From Micromonospora carbonacea (GTDB taxonomy: Bacteria > Actinomycetota > Actinomycetes > Mycobacteriales > Micromonosporaceae), in contig NZ_JACHMZ010000001.1 in NCBI RefSeq assembly GCF_014205165.1, positions 434,001 through 498,000 of the forward strand: 64,000 nt of DNA. Reading direction: 5' to 3'. Position 1 is the stretch's first letter, and each line of letters opens with the position of its first letter. This document shows positions 25,804 to 33,172 of the stretch, piece after piece. The position numbers and the translations under genes are program-made. The notes below the pieces were generated by a model. The model had not been told where the DNA came from and searched no databases. It worked only from the letters and a program-made list of their open reading frames with translations.

Positions 25804-26296
25804 AGCGGTAGTTGGTGAACTGGAGCGCGATGCCGAAGTCCTCGCTCTTGAGCAGGGCGATGACGGCCTGGAGTTCGTCCTTCTTCTTGCCGGTGACCCG
25901 GAGCTGGTCGCCCTGGATCTGCGCCTGGATGCCCTTCGGGCCCTCGTCGCGGATCTTCTTGCTGATCGCCTTGGCCTTGTCCGAGTCGATGCCCTGGACC
26001 ACCTTGGCCTCGATCCTGAAGACCTTGCCCGAGGCGCGCGGGTCGCCCGCGTCCAGGGCCTTCAGCGAGACGTTCCGCTTGACCAGCTTCTCCTTGAAGA
26101 CGTCCAAGGCGGCCAGGACCCGCTCCTCGGTCTCCGCCTGGAGCCTGATCGCCTCGTCGCCCGTCCAGGAGATCTCCGCGCCGGTGCCCCGAAAGTCGAA
26201 CCGCGACGCGAGCTCCTTCTCCGCCTGGCGGAGGGCGTTGTCGACCTCCTGCCGGTCGACCTTGCTCACGATGTCGAACGACGGGTTCGCTGCCAT
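25802..26296 (-). CDS. yajQ: YajQ family nucleotide-binding protein
   Basis: A 164-residue cytoplasmic protein with the YajQ double ferredoxin-like fold. It reads [33 protein letters not shown] at the N-terminus, [13 protein letters not shown] in the middle and [29 protein letters not shown] at the end, matching the family at full length. In Xanthomonas a homologue binds cyclic di-GMP and acts with a regulator; whether this one does is not shown. The window also holds a GGDEF-EAL protein. AGGAG lies 7 bases before the ATG. Its last 16 bases are duplicated on the far side of the CRISPR array. Confidence 0.95.
   Translation of the reverse strand: MAANPSFDIVSKVDRQEVDNALRQAEKELASRFDFRGTGAEISWTGDEAIRLQAETEERVLAALDVFKEKLVKRNVSLKALDAGDPRASGKVFRIEAKVVQGIDSDKAKAISKKIRDEGPKGIQAQIQGDQLRVTGKKKDELQAVIALLKSEDFGIALQFTNYR
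25804..25817 (-). repeat. Right direct repeat within the yajQ 3' end
   Basis: AGCGGTAGTTGGTG, identical to 24349-24362. Here it is the genuine end of yajQ, starting in the stop codon. Confidence 0.8.
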
Positions 26297-26446
26297 GCTG
26301 ATGCTCCTGCTGTCCGGCGGTGGTCAGTGCACGTACGCGCCGCCAACCAGCGGCACGACCCCCTGACGGTACCCGGTTGCGCTCGCCCCGGGAGCAACCG
26401 CTATCCTTGGCTCCGCTGCCACGCCACGGCGCGGCGGTGACGCCCT

Positions 26447-26530
26447 GGCGGGTTGCCCGAGCGGCCAATGGGAGCGGACTGTAAATCCGTCGCGAAAGCT
26501 ACAGAGGTTCGAATCCTCTACCCGCCACCA
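26447..26530 (+). tRNA. tRNA-Tyr (GTA)
   Basis: The acceptor stem GGCGGGT (26447-26453) pairs with ACCCGCC (26520-26526), discriminator A and an encoded CCA at 26528-26530. The anticodon GTA is at 26481-26483 in the loop CTGTAAA. The long variable arm GTCGCGAAAGCTAC is typical of bacterial class II tRNA-Tyr. The T loop is TTCGAAT. A terminator hairpin follows at once. Confidence 0.96.
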
Positions 26531-26537
26531 GGTGCAA

Positions 26538-26577
26538 AACGGCCCCTGAACAGCAGGAATGCTGATCGGGGGCCGTT
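26538..26577 (+). terminator. Terminator after tRNA-Tyr
   Basis: AACGGCCCC (26538-26546) pairs with GGGGCCGTT (26569-26577), and a nested CAGC/GCTG stem lies inside. CTCGTTG follows. Confidence 0.8.
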
Positions 26578-26710
26578 CTCGTTGAGCCGGTGAAGGTCCG
26601 CCGAGTCCAGCCGCTCGGGGCTGCTTCCGTCAGGGCGGCGAGATCAGCGGCGCTTGCGCATGATGACCCCTTCGCTTCCATCCGGCATGCGGTCGGCGCA
26701 TCCTGCTGCC

Positions 26711-26982
26711 ATGAACGTCTTCGTCGCCCTGGCTGCGGTGATCATTCAACTGTGGCTTCCGCTGTTGATCATCCTCTCTGTCGTCGCGGTGGCGGGATGG
26801 CTGGCATGGGCGGCGGTTCGTCGACCGAAGGGTGCGCTTCCTGAGCGCCCCGACCCAGGAAAGGGGCGCATCCGAGCGCGAGCAGGGGCCCTGCGCGCCA
26901 GTCGGGAGGCCGGGTCAGCTCGACGTCTGGCGAGTTCTTCAACGATGCCCGCGACGTCTGGCCGATGCCTCCGGAAGGCTGA
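26711..26982 (+). pseudogene. Small membrane protein, apparently frameshifted copy
   Basis: The ATG at 26711 opens a frame whose first ~37 residues are one strong membrane segment (MNVFVALAAVIIQLWLPLLI, then ILSVVAVAGWLAWAAV) followed by RRPKG. The frame carrying the expected C-terminus is a different one: it ends GEFFNDARDVWPMPPEG before the TGA at 26980-26982, closely matching the end of the intact gene at 27084 (GRPFNDSRDVWPTPTDD). A shift of one base between about 26845 and 26920 would join the two into a ~90-residue protein. The plain frame from 26711 stays open to 27454 but its later part does not look like protein. Could also be programmed or a sequencing error. Confidence 0.5.
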
Positions 26983-26990
26983 GACCCTCG

Positions 26991-27083
26991 ATGCACGAGC
27001 TGTGCCGCACCCACGGGCTGCGCATAATTCGTCGCGGCTTTGGGGCGATGGCCTGCCTGACCCTGCTGAGCGAGAATGCGTAA
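26991..27083 (+). CDS. Possible 30-residue ORF between the two membrane-protein copies
   Basis: ATG at 26991 reads MHELCRTHGLRIIRRGFGAM, then ACLTLLSENA, ending TAA one base before the GTG of the next gene. It is basic, with no recognisable motif and no clear ribosome-binding site. Its tight junction with the following gene is the only support. It could be a leader ORF for that gene or chance. Confidence 0.25.
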   Translation: MHELCRTHGLRIIRRGFGAMACLTLLSENA

Positions 27084-27320
27084 GTGATCTTCAAGCTGGC
27101 GTTCCTGTGTCTGGCGCTGATGGTGCTGGGCTTGGTGGCGGTTTTCGCTCTGTGGTACCTGGCGAACTGGCTGCGGTGGTCGGTGCCCCGTGCGGTTGTC
27201 TCCCTGGGGCACTGGGCTGTCTCCCTGCCTCGCCGAATGAGGTCGCTGACGGTCGACTCACCGCAGGGCCGGCCCTTCAACGACTCGCGCGATGTCTGGC
27301 CGACGCCAACGGACGATTGA
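27084..27320 (+). CDS. Small single-span membrane protein with FNDxRDVWPxP tail
   Basis: A 78-residue protein: a membrane segment at about residues 4-30 (FLCLALMVLGLVAVFALWYL), a basic stretch (PRRMRS) and a C-terminal GRPFNDSRDVWPTPTDD. The N-in or N-out topology is unclear. The tail motif is shared with the apparently frameshifted copy just upstream, so this is a tandem duplication of a gene family I do not recognise. The GTG start follows an overlapping-looking TAAGTG junction. Base composition here is less GC-rich than in the neighbouring core genes, consistent with acquired DNA. Confidence 0.5.
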   Translation: MIFKLAFLCLALMVLGLVAVFALWYLANWLRWSVPRAVVSLGHWAVSLPRRMRSLTVDSPQGRPFNDSRDVWPTPTDD

Positions 27321-27658
27321 GCTGTTCCTCGCTGGCCGCCGACTATGAGCCCGTCCGGTCGCCTCGAAAGTCCGGATTCGCTTGGCCGCGACTACCGGCA
27401 GGCTCCGCCGCCCCACCCAAGATTCAGCCGCCACCTGGTTTGGGTCGTCGGTGACTCTGATAATCGCGCGGCTTTGCCGCACCTTCCAGCAGATGGCATT
27501 CTCACCGCGAGATTGGGTGATGCCGCCATATGGGTTGATTTCGGCTTCTGCTGTATCCGTCCGCGATCGTCGTTACGTTCAAGCAGCGCCAAGCCTCCCC
27601 CTTACCTCTCTGTAGTCGTTCGATTATCGTGAGTGATCCCTATGGGAGGAGATGGCCA
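27321..27658. other. Intergenic stretch with no convincing gene
   Basis: About 340 bases of comparatively AT-rich sequence. Open frames are short and without known motifs. The last part (TTCGATTATCGTGAGTGATC) probably holds the promoter and leader of the trefoil-like gene. Confidence 0.5.
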
Positions 27659-28177
27659 ATGCCGTTGTCAGTAGCGGACTTCGCGGCGCTCGGAAACAAG
27701 CCGATCACGATCCAGTCGACGTTCTTTCCGAACGTCTATCTGCGTATGGACGGGGCCGGGGTGACCACGTTCACCGGGTCCGGCGGTGGGACGGTCAATT
27801 GTCAGTTCGGCGCAGGCCCCCTGGAGAAGTTTAGGCTCCACGCTAATTCGGACGGTTCGTACTCCTTCGAGTCGGTGGTCTCTCCGAACGTGTATCTCCG
27901 AATGGACGGTGCCGAGCTGCCGCCCATCACCTCAGGTCCCGGTGGTGGGACGGTCAACTGCCAGTTCGGCGTGGAGCCCTACGAGAAGTTCAAACTTCGC
28001 GCGCAGGCGGACGGCTCGTTCTCCTTCGAGTCGGCGACGGCCTTTCCGAACGTGTATCTGCGCTTGGTCGGCTCCGGGGTGACGGCCTCCACCGATGCTG
28101 GCGGCGGGATCGTCAACTGTCAGTTCAACGCCAATGGTGGCGGCCACGAGAAATTCCTGCTGAACGTGGCCGGTTAG
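27659..28177 (+). CDS. Three-repeat beta-trefoil-like protein (fascin/lectin-like)
   Basis: A 172-residue protein built from three repeats of 52-54 residues. Each has PNVYLRxxG (residues 24, 76, 130), a Gly-rich turn, (T/I)VNCQF, then EKFxL and, in the first two units, ADGS(Y/F)SFES. Threefold repetition of this size with VYLR and VNCQ strands suggests a beta-trefoil of the fascin or ricin-B-lectin type. That is a fold inference from the repeat; no enzyme domain is attached. There is no signal peptide. GGGAGGA lies 8 bases upstream of the ATG. It may bind a sugar or protein. Codon use is less GC-biased than the flanking core genes. Confidence 0.7.
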   Translation: MPLSVADFAALGNKPITIQSTFFPNVYLRMDGAGVTTFTGSGGGTVNCQFGAGPLEKFRLHANSDGSYSFESVVSPNVYLRMDGAELPPITSGPGGGTVNCQFGVEPYEKFKLRAQADGSFSFESATAFPNVYLRLVGSGVTASTDAGGGIVNCQFNANGGGHEKFLLNVAG

Positions 28178-28376
28178 TCGCAGCGCTGGTCTTCCGGTCG
28201 GCACCGCGCTGCCCACTAGTGGCTCTTTTGCGGTGACGATCCTGCATCTCCGGGCCTGTCGGGGCCGGGCGACGGGTGTCCCGAAAGGAACTCTCGGTCA
28301 CCCGGCCCTGGTTGCGTGCGCAGCCGGCGGCCTGGGGGCGTCGTCCGTCCGGTGTGGCCGACCCGAGATGTACGGG

Positions 28377-29300
28377 TCAGTCGGGTGCTGGCCGTCGAGG
28401 ACGGCCTGCTGTTCGTGGCTTCCTACTGAGGGTGATCCCGGCGAGCACCAGAACGATGCCGACCACGACGGCGGCGGTGATGCCTTCCCCAAGGAACAGC
28501 CAGCCGAAGGCGATGGCGACGATGGGCAGCAGGTAGGTGACGACGGATGCTGCGGTCGGTCCTTCGTCGTCGATGATCCGGTAGTTCAGGACATAGGCGG
28601 CCCCGGTGCCGAGGACGCCGAGCACCAGCAGGCTGACCAGGGCGTCGCCCCGCCATGTTGGCGTTTCCAGGCCGGCGAACGGCATCGTGACGGCCAGCAG
28701 CGCGGTTGCTGCGCCGAGTTGACTCGCCGACAGCATCAGAGGCGGAATGCCGCGCCCGGTCAGAAAGCGGCCCATGTAGACGTAGCCGACGCCGTAGCTC
28801 GCGGCTGCGGCGAGGCAGGCGAGCCCGCCCCAGCTCGCGATCTCGCCAGCGGACCTCCAGGGCGAGAAGATGACCACCACCCCGAGGAACCCGAGGACGA
28901 TGCCGGCGGCCTTCTTCGCGGTGACGGCTCGGTCAACGCCGACCAGGAACGCCAGTAGCAGGGTCCATAGCGGGGTGGTGGCGTTGAGAACACCGGCCAC
29001 GTTCGACCCGACGGTCTCCTCTCCAATGCCGAACAGCACGTACGGCACAGCGTTGGCGACCAGGGCGGCGGCGAACAGGTGTGCCCATGTGCGTCCCTGC
29101 CTGGGGAAGCGTAGACCGCGCGACAGGGCGACGGGGGCCAGGACGGCGAAGCCGAGCAGGAGCCGCCCGAAGACGATCTGTACGGGGTTGAAGCCGCGTA
29201 GCGCGAGCTTGATCCAGAGGTAACTGGAACCCCACAGGAGGGCCAGGGCGGCCACCCGGACGAGTCCAGCCCGGCTGACGCCCTGGTGCTCAGTCGTCAA
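28377..29300 (-). CDS. EamA/DMT family exporter
   Basis: A 307-residue membrane protein with ten predicted helices in two EamA repeats. The first repeat starts ALLWGSSYLWIKLALRGFNPVQIVFGRLLLG, and the second ends DEGPTAASVVTYLLPIVAIAFGWLFLGEGIT, both signatures of the RhaT/EamA drug-metabolite group. The substrate is unknown. The TTG start at 29300 lies inside the 3' end of the GntR gene (11-base overlap), so the pair is transcribed together and translation is coupled; the regulator therefore probably responds to the exported compound. Confidence 0.83.
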   Translation of the reverse strand: MTTEHQGVSRAGLVRVAALALLWGSSYLWIKLALRGFNPVQIVFGRLLLGFAVLAPVALSRGLRFPRQGRTWAHLFAAALVANAVPYVLFGIGEETVGSNVAGVLNATTPLWTLLLAFLVGVDRAVTAKKAAGIVLGFLGVVVIFSPWRSAGEIASWGGLACLAAAASYGVGYVYMGRFLTGRGIPPLMLSASQLGAATALLAVTMPFAGLETPTWRGDALVSLLVLGVLGTGAAYVLNYRIIDDEGPTAASVVTYLLPIVAIAFGWLFLGEGITAAVVVGIVLVLAGITLSRKPRTAGRPRRPAPD

Positions 29301-30063
29301 CGGGCATCTCGTAGTCCAGGCCGTTCACGTCGGCGCGCAGGACGAACCGCGTCACCTCGAAGGCCCGCCCGTTGCCGTCGATGCTGGTGTGCAGCACCTC
29401 GATCACTGGCACGCCCGGCGGCATCGCGAGGCCCCTCGACTCCTCCGGTGTCGGCATCCGGGAGCTGACCTCTTCCCGGATGCGGGCGATGGGGTAGCCG
29501 AGATCCTCGAACCGCTGGTAGATGCTTCCCCGGCCGAGCTTCTTCTCGGTTGCCAGGGGTGACCCCGCGACGATGGCGGTGGGGATGAAGGTCACCCCGA
29601 CCTGCACGGGCTCGTCGTCCGCGAAGTACCAGTTCTCGCGGCGGACGACGTCCTGGTCGGGGCTCAGCCCGAGTCGGTCAGCCACGTCGGCTGGCGGCGG
29701 CACGACGGTGACCGATCGACACTCGGTGTGCGGCGTGCGGCCCTGCTGCTGCACCTCGATGCGGAACGGCGACAGCCCGGTCTCGTCTCGGGCCTGGCGG
29801 GAGTACCTGTCCCGGCCCATCCGCACGAGTGGACGGCGCTGACGCACGAAGACGCCTCGGCCGTGTTGGGCGACGGCGAGGCCCTCGGCTTGCAGGATGC
29901 CCAACGCCTCGCGGGCCGTGTTGCGGGCGGTGGAGTACCGGGACGCCAGCTCGCGCTCCGAGGGCAGCCGGTCGCCGTCCGCGAGACCGCCTGCTGTGAT
30001 CGCAGTCCGTAGGTCATCGGCGATGCGGCGGCTCGGGGGTCGTCGGTCTTCCTGATCGGTCAT
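29290..30063 (-). CDS. GntR family regulator, HutC type
   Basis: A 257-residue regulator. The N-terminal winged helix runs through SRRIADDLRTAITAGG, then DRLPSERELASRYSTARNTAREALGILQAEGL (about residues 12-62). The C-terminal UTRA ligand domain includes VVRRENWYFADDEPVQVGVTFIPTAIV and the closing VIEVLHTSIDGNGRAFEVTRFVLRAD. HutC-type members bind small ligands and usually repress their own operon. Two CTGGCT-type palindromes upstream are the likely operators. It is the first gene of a two-gene operon with the EamA exporter. Confidence 0.9.
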   Translation of the reverse strand: MTDQEDRRPPSRRIADDLRTAITAGGLADGDRLPSERELASRYSTARNTAREALGILQAEGLAVAQHGRGVFVRQRRPLVRMGRDRYSRQARDETGLSPFRIEVQQQGRTPHTECRSVTVVPPPADVADRLGLSPDQDVVRRENWYFADDEPVQVGVTFIPTAIVAGSPLATEKKLGRGSIYQRFEDLGYPIARIREEVSSRMPTPEESRGLAMPPGVPVIEVLHTSIDGNGRAFEVTRFVLRADVNGLDYEMPVDD

Positions 30064-30103
30064 CAGATCACCTGCTTCTCGATGTGGCTCCAGGCTAGCG
30101 CAA

Positions 30104-30117
30104 CTGGCTCAAGCCAG
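30104..30117. promoter_or_regulatory. Operator candidate 1 for the GntR regulator
   Basis: CTGGCTCAAGCCAG, a palindrome with one mismatch, lying 41 bases before the GntR ATG. It matches the element at 30148 at 13 of 14 bases; the centres are 44 bp apart, about four helical turns. Confidence 0.65.
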
Positions 30118-30147
30118 CTATTGACAGTCGGGCCACCCTAACGCAAT

Positions 30148-30161
30148 CTGGCTTAAGCCAG
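30148..30161. promoter_or_regulatory. Operator candidate 2 for the GntR regulator
   Basis: CTGGCTTAAGCCAG, a perfect 14-bp palindrome, extended on both sides by GCAA/TTGC-like bases. TTGACA at 30121-30126 on the plus strand is spaced so that a -10 would overlap this site, so the divergent XRE cassette could be controlled too. Confidence 0.65.
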
Positions 30162-30224
30162 TTGCGGTGCGGCTGGCAGTTGTCCGCGGACGTCAGCGGA
30201 GACCGACGCGACAGGAGGTAGGGC

Positions 30225-30392
30225 ATGGTCCGCACACGATTGAGCTCCCGATCCGTTCGACGGCGCCCATCCGCAGGCTGCACGGTGCCTGGGTGCACAG
30301 CCGGTGGTGGGATTCGACAGGCGTGGGCAGGACTGCGGGCGACCTCGCCTGTGCGTACCTCTGACCTGCGCAGGAATCGGGAGCCCTCGTGA
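30225..30392 (+). CDS. Possible 55-residue basic protein ahead of the XRE cassette
   Basis: ATG at 30225 follows a good AGGAGG (spacing 7) and opens MVRTRLSSRSVRRRPSAGCT, an Arg/Ser-rich 55-residue frame whose TGA overlaps the GTG of the next small gene. No motif is recognised apart from two cysteines (GCTVPGC). The ribosome-binding site and coupling support it; the composition does not. An alternative frame through the same DNA is also open, so the assignment is tentative. Confidence 0.35.
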   Translation: MVRTRLSSRSVRRRPSAGCTVPGCTAGGGIRQAWAGLRATSPVRTSDLRRNREPS

Positions 30393-30532
30393 TCTCCGGG
30401 GTCGTGTCGATTGTGTTCGGTGGGCTGGTGCCGGGCTTCCTGCTCGGGCTGCTCGCCTTCCGGGTCAAGTCCCGCTGGTGCCCCCGCTGCGGCGAGCACA
30501 CCCTGGCCATGCCCCCGGAGCTGGACAGATGA
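30389..30532 (+). CDS. 47-residue membrane protein with CxxC
   Basis: A very small protein: one membrane helix (GVVSIVFGGLVPGFLLGLLAF), then RVKSRWCPRCGEHTLAMPPEL, with a CxxC (C31, C34) that may bind zinc. Its GTG overlaps the previous stop, and its TGA overlaps the ATG of the XRE regulator, so it is co-translated with that regulator and may be a membrane partner for it. The function is unknown to me. Confidence 0.55.
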   Translation: MISGVVSIVFGGLVPGFLLGLLAFRVKSRWCPRCGEHTLAMPPELDR

Positions 30533-31716
30533 GCGACCGGGACGAGGTGCCGATCGGGCGGCGGATGGCCGAGCTGCGGGCCCGCCGGGGGATGAGTCAG
30601 CAGGTCTTCGCCGACCGGATCGGCAGGTCGAAGAGCTGGGTCGACAAGGTCGAACGAGGCGTACGCACCCTCGACCGGCTCTCCGTCATCGAAACCGTGG
30701 CCGCCGCCCTCGGCGTCACCCCGACGATCCTGCTCACCGGCAGTCCCCGCCGGGAAGGCGTCACCGACACCGACGCCGCCGTGGAACGCATCCGCGCGGC
30801 GCTGGCCCGCCACGACCCACCCGGGGCCGACGCCGACAGCCCCACCGTGCGGCAGCTCGACGACCGGGCCGGGCACGCCTGGGCCGCGTACCGCAACGGC
30901 CACCACACCCAGGTCCTGCGCGCCCTGCCCGACCTGCTCGCCGCCACCCGGCACACCGGCCGCGCCGGGCCGGCGGCCGACCTGCCCGTCCGCGTCTACC
31001 GGCTGACCGCCCAGACGCTGGTCAAGCTCGGCCAGCCCCACCTCGCCTGGCTGGCCGCCGACCGCGCCATGACCGCCGCCACCGGCGACCCGCACCGCAC
31101 CGCGCTCGCCGCCGTCTCCCTCGCCCAGGCCCTGCGCGCCCTGCACCGGGGACGCCTCGCGCAGGCCGCCGCGCTCAGCGCCGTACACCAGCTCGACCCG
31201 GCGGCGCACGACGGCCCGCCGGACCCGGGCCTCGCCGGGACGCTGCTGCTCGAAGCCGCCCTCGCCGCCGCCACCTACCGCGACGCCGCCACCGCCCACG
31301 ACCTCGCCGAGCGCGCCGCCCACCTCGCCGCCGCGCACGACGGCCAGCAGGGTGACGGCGACGGCATCGCCTTCGGCTCCGCCGCCGTCACCCTCGCCCG
31401 CGCCCTGGTCGCCACCCGGCTCGGCGACCACCACCGGGCCGTCACCATCCATCGGTACGCCACCAGCGGCGACGGCTGGCACCAGCTTCCCGCCGAGCAC
31501 CGCGCCGCACACCTCATCGACATCGCCCGCGCCCACCTCGATCTGGGCGACCCGCGGGCCGCCGGCCGCGCCCTGATCGCCGCCGACCGGATCGCCCCCG
31601 CCGAGGCGCGCACCCGCCCCGCCGCACGCGCCGCCCTCACCGCAGTCGTCCGCACGGGGCTCACCGCCGCCGACGTCGCCCGCCTCGCCGCCACCATCGG
31701 ACTCACCCGGCAGTAG
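30529..31716 (+). CDS. XRE family regulator with a helical repeat C-terminal region
   Basis: A 395-residue protein. The N-terminal helix-turn-helix GRRMAELRARRGMSQQVFADRIGRSKSWVDKVERG (about residues 10-44) is an XRE/Cro-type domain, continuing LSVIETVAAALGV. The remaining ~320 residues are Ala/Leu-rich helices (HLAWLAADRAMTAATGDPHRTALAAVSLAQALRALHRG, HLIDIARAHLDLGDPRAAGRALIAAD) that look like TPR-type repeats. Actinobacterial regulators of this build sense ligands through the helical region. It closes a coupled cassette beginning at 30225 or 30389, divergent from the GntR-EamA operon. Confidence 0.82.
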   Translation: MSDRDEVPIGRRMAELRARRGMSQQVFADRIGRSKSWVDKVERGVRTLDRLSVIETVAAALGVTPTILLTGSPRREGVTDTDAAVERIRAALARHDPPGADADSPTVRQLDDRAGHAWAAYRNGHHTQVLRALPDLLAATRHTGRAGPAADLPVRVYRLTAQTLVKLGQPHLAWLAADRAMTAATGDPHRTALAAVSLAQALRALHRGRLAQAAALSAVHQLDPAAHDGPPDPGLAGTLLLEAALAAATYRDAATAHDLAERAAHLAAAHDGQQGDGDGIAFGSAAVTLARALVATRLGDHHRAVTIHRYATSGDGWHQLPAEHRAAHLIDIARAHLDLGDPRAAGRALIAADRIAPAEARTRPAARAALTAVVRTGLTAADVARLAATIGLTRQ

Positions 31717-32081
31717 GCACCTGCCCGATCTCGCCGCACTACTGCCGTCGCGCCGCCGGCCCTGCGGCCCCGCCCGACAGTGCTGCCGGCTCCGGCACCG
31801 CCCGACGGTCGGCCACGAAGATCGCCTGTCGGGTACCGGCGTCCGGCTCGGCGTGTCGCGCCGGTGACGAGCAGACGATCAAGGTGTTGCCATCCGGGCA
31901 CGAGTGGGGTCGGGATGGCGCTTCGGGAGTGCGGCCGGGCGTCGTGCGTGATGTCGTATCTGACTCAGCTCCCTATGCGCGGCAGAAGCCGCCCGCCGGG
32001 GCAATGGCAATGGGCGGCGGCTCCGCCCTTTTCGGGATAATCGAATCGGCACGCGGCATCGCGCCGCCCAGCCTCGCGAAG
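31717..32081. other. Intergenic stretch with no convincing gene
   Basis: About 365 bases between the XRE regulator and the methyltransferase. The methyltransferase frame stays open back to 31884 but without conserved sequence, so I place its start downstream. No repeat or hairpin stands out. Confidence 0.5.
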
Positions 32082-32708
32082 ATGGACGATCCTGACGAGC
32101 GGGGCTTGGTCGAGCGCGGATACGACGCGTTGTCATACCACTACCGAGCGGACGATGCCGGGGACGGCCAATACGCTCCGTGGCTCGCCGCTTTGCACCG
32201 GCGCCTGCCGGGTGCGGCAACGGTTCTCGATCTCGGCTGCGGCTGCGGCGTGCCGGCCGCCCGCTTCCTCGCCGCCGCCGGGCACCACGTCACGGGCGTC
32301 GACATCAGCGCCGTGCAGGTCGAGCGGGCCCGCCGCCTGGTGCCCACCGGGACCTTCCTCCGCGCCGACGCCACCCGCGTCGACCTGCCGCCGGGCTCGT
32401 TCGACGCCATCATCTGTTTGTACGCCCTCATCCACCTGCCCCTGCCCGAGCAGCCCCGCCTCATCGGGCGGATCGCCACCTGGCTGCGCCCGGGCGGCTG
32501 GCTGCTGGCCACCGTCGGCGACAGCGCCTGGACCGGCACCGGGGAGAACTGGCTCGGCGGTCCCGCCCCGATGTGGTGGAGCCAGGCCGACGCGTCGACC
32601 TACCGCTCCTGGCTGCGGGAGGCCGGGCTGCTGGCCACCGCCGAGGAGTTCGTGCCCGAGGGGACGAGCGGGCACGCCCTCTTCTGGGCCCGCCGACCCC
32701 CGGCCTGA
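32082..32708 (+). CDS. SAM-dependent class I methyltransferase
   Basis: A 208-residue Rossmann-fold methyltransferase. Motif I is VLDLGCGCGVPAARFLAAAG, motif II is VTGVDISAVQVERAR, then FLRADATRVDLPPGSFDAIICLYALIHLP and LRPGGWLLATVGD. This is a small-molecule-type enzyme (Methyltransf_11/25); the acceptor is unknown. The ATG at 32082 begins MDDPDERGLVERGYDALSYHY, a usual start for this group; ribosome binding there is weak. The GHALFWARRP end is intact. It stands alone between the XRE cassette and the peptide gene. Confidence 0.8.
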   Translation: MDDPDERGLVERGYDALSYHYRADDAGDGQYAPWLAALHRRLPGAATVLDLGCGCGVPAARFLAAAGHHVTGVDISAVQVERARRLVPTGTFLRADATRVDLPPGSFDAIICLYALIHLPLPEQPRLIGRIATWLRPGGWLLATVGDSAWTGTGENWLGGPAPMWWSQADASTYRSWLREAGLLATAEEFVPEGTSGHALFWARRPPA

Positions 32709-32732
32709 CCAGGCGTTCTGTCCCAGCGTCCC

Positions 32733-32787
32733 GATGTCGGGGAGGTGGCGGTGTCCCGGTCGCCGGATGCCCCCATGTCGCCGACGT
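32733..32787. repeat. Copy 1 of a dispersed ATGTCG(G/C)CGA repeat
   Basis: GATGTCGGGGAGGTGGCGGT then GTCCCGG, followed by CCCATGTCGCCGACGTG: two diverged copies of one ~17-base unit in inverted orientation. Related pairs occur at 51586 and 53508. Confidence 0.55.
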
Positions 32788-33080
32788 GCCGGGCCCGGCC
32801 CGGCCCGCCCGGGCCCGTCGCGCACCGCCCTGGAGGGGTCGACGTGGGTTCGGGACGAAGGTCCCTTTCGATATCTCGTCGTCTGTGGTGTGCTGTTTCC
32901 CGATGCGTGGCGCCAGGGGGCTGGAGCATGCATTCAATGAATTTCCATGATTGGCGCGCTAGGTCCGAGTGTTCGCCAAATGAAGGACGGCGTGGAACGC
33001 GGGAACGCAGGGGTATCACCCCGCCAGGCAGGGCGTCCTGCCGATCGGTCGGACTTGTTGCCGTCCAGGCGGAGCCAGGC

Positions 33081-33106
33081 CACTGAGGGCTTTGTTGCCC
33101 TCAGTG
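33081..33106. promoter_or_regulatory. Hairpin upstream of the secreted-peptide gene
   Basis: CACTGAGGGC (33081-33090) pairs perfectly with GCCCTCAGTG (33097-33106) around the loop TTTGTT. It lies 66 bases before the peptide ATG and could be a terminator, a leader structure or an operator. Confidence 0.5.
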
Positions 33107-33172
33107 CGTGTGGCACCATCATGGAATCTTCACGCCCCCCGTGCTGCCCGTTTCGTGACAGGAGCCCCACAG

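Larger units (their letters stand above)
32709..33172. other. Intergenic stretch with a dispersed repeat and the peptide promoter region
   Basis: About 460 bases with no gene I accept. It contains a copy of the ATGTCGGCGA-type repeat near the left end and a 10-bp perfect hairpin at 33081. The rest shows no recognisable structure. Confidence 0.5.

Noticed and set aside
26447..26530. tRNA-Tyr as the integration site for the accessory region
   Set aside because: No duplicated tRNA 3' end or integrase is visible near by; the only clear duplication is at the yajQ end.
27345..27632. Frames between the small membrane protein and the trefoil-like gene
   Set aside because: No ribosome site, no conserved pattern, and several overlapping frames of equal quality; probably promoter-containing spacer.
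31884..32081. N-terminal extension of the methyltransferase
   Set aside because: Low-complexity sequence without family similarity; the ATG at 32082 gives the usual start of the fold.
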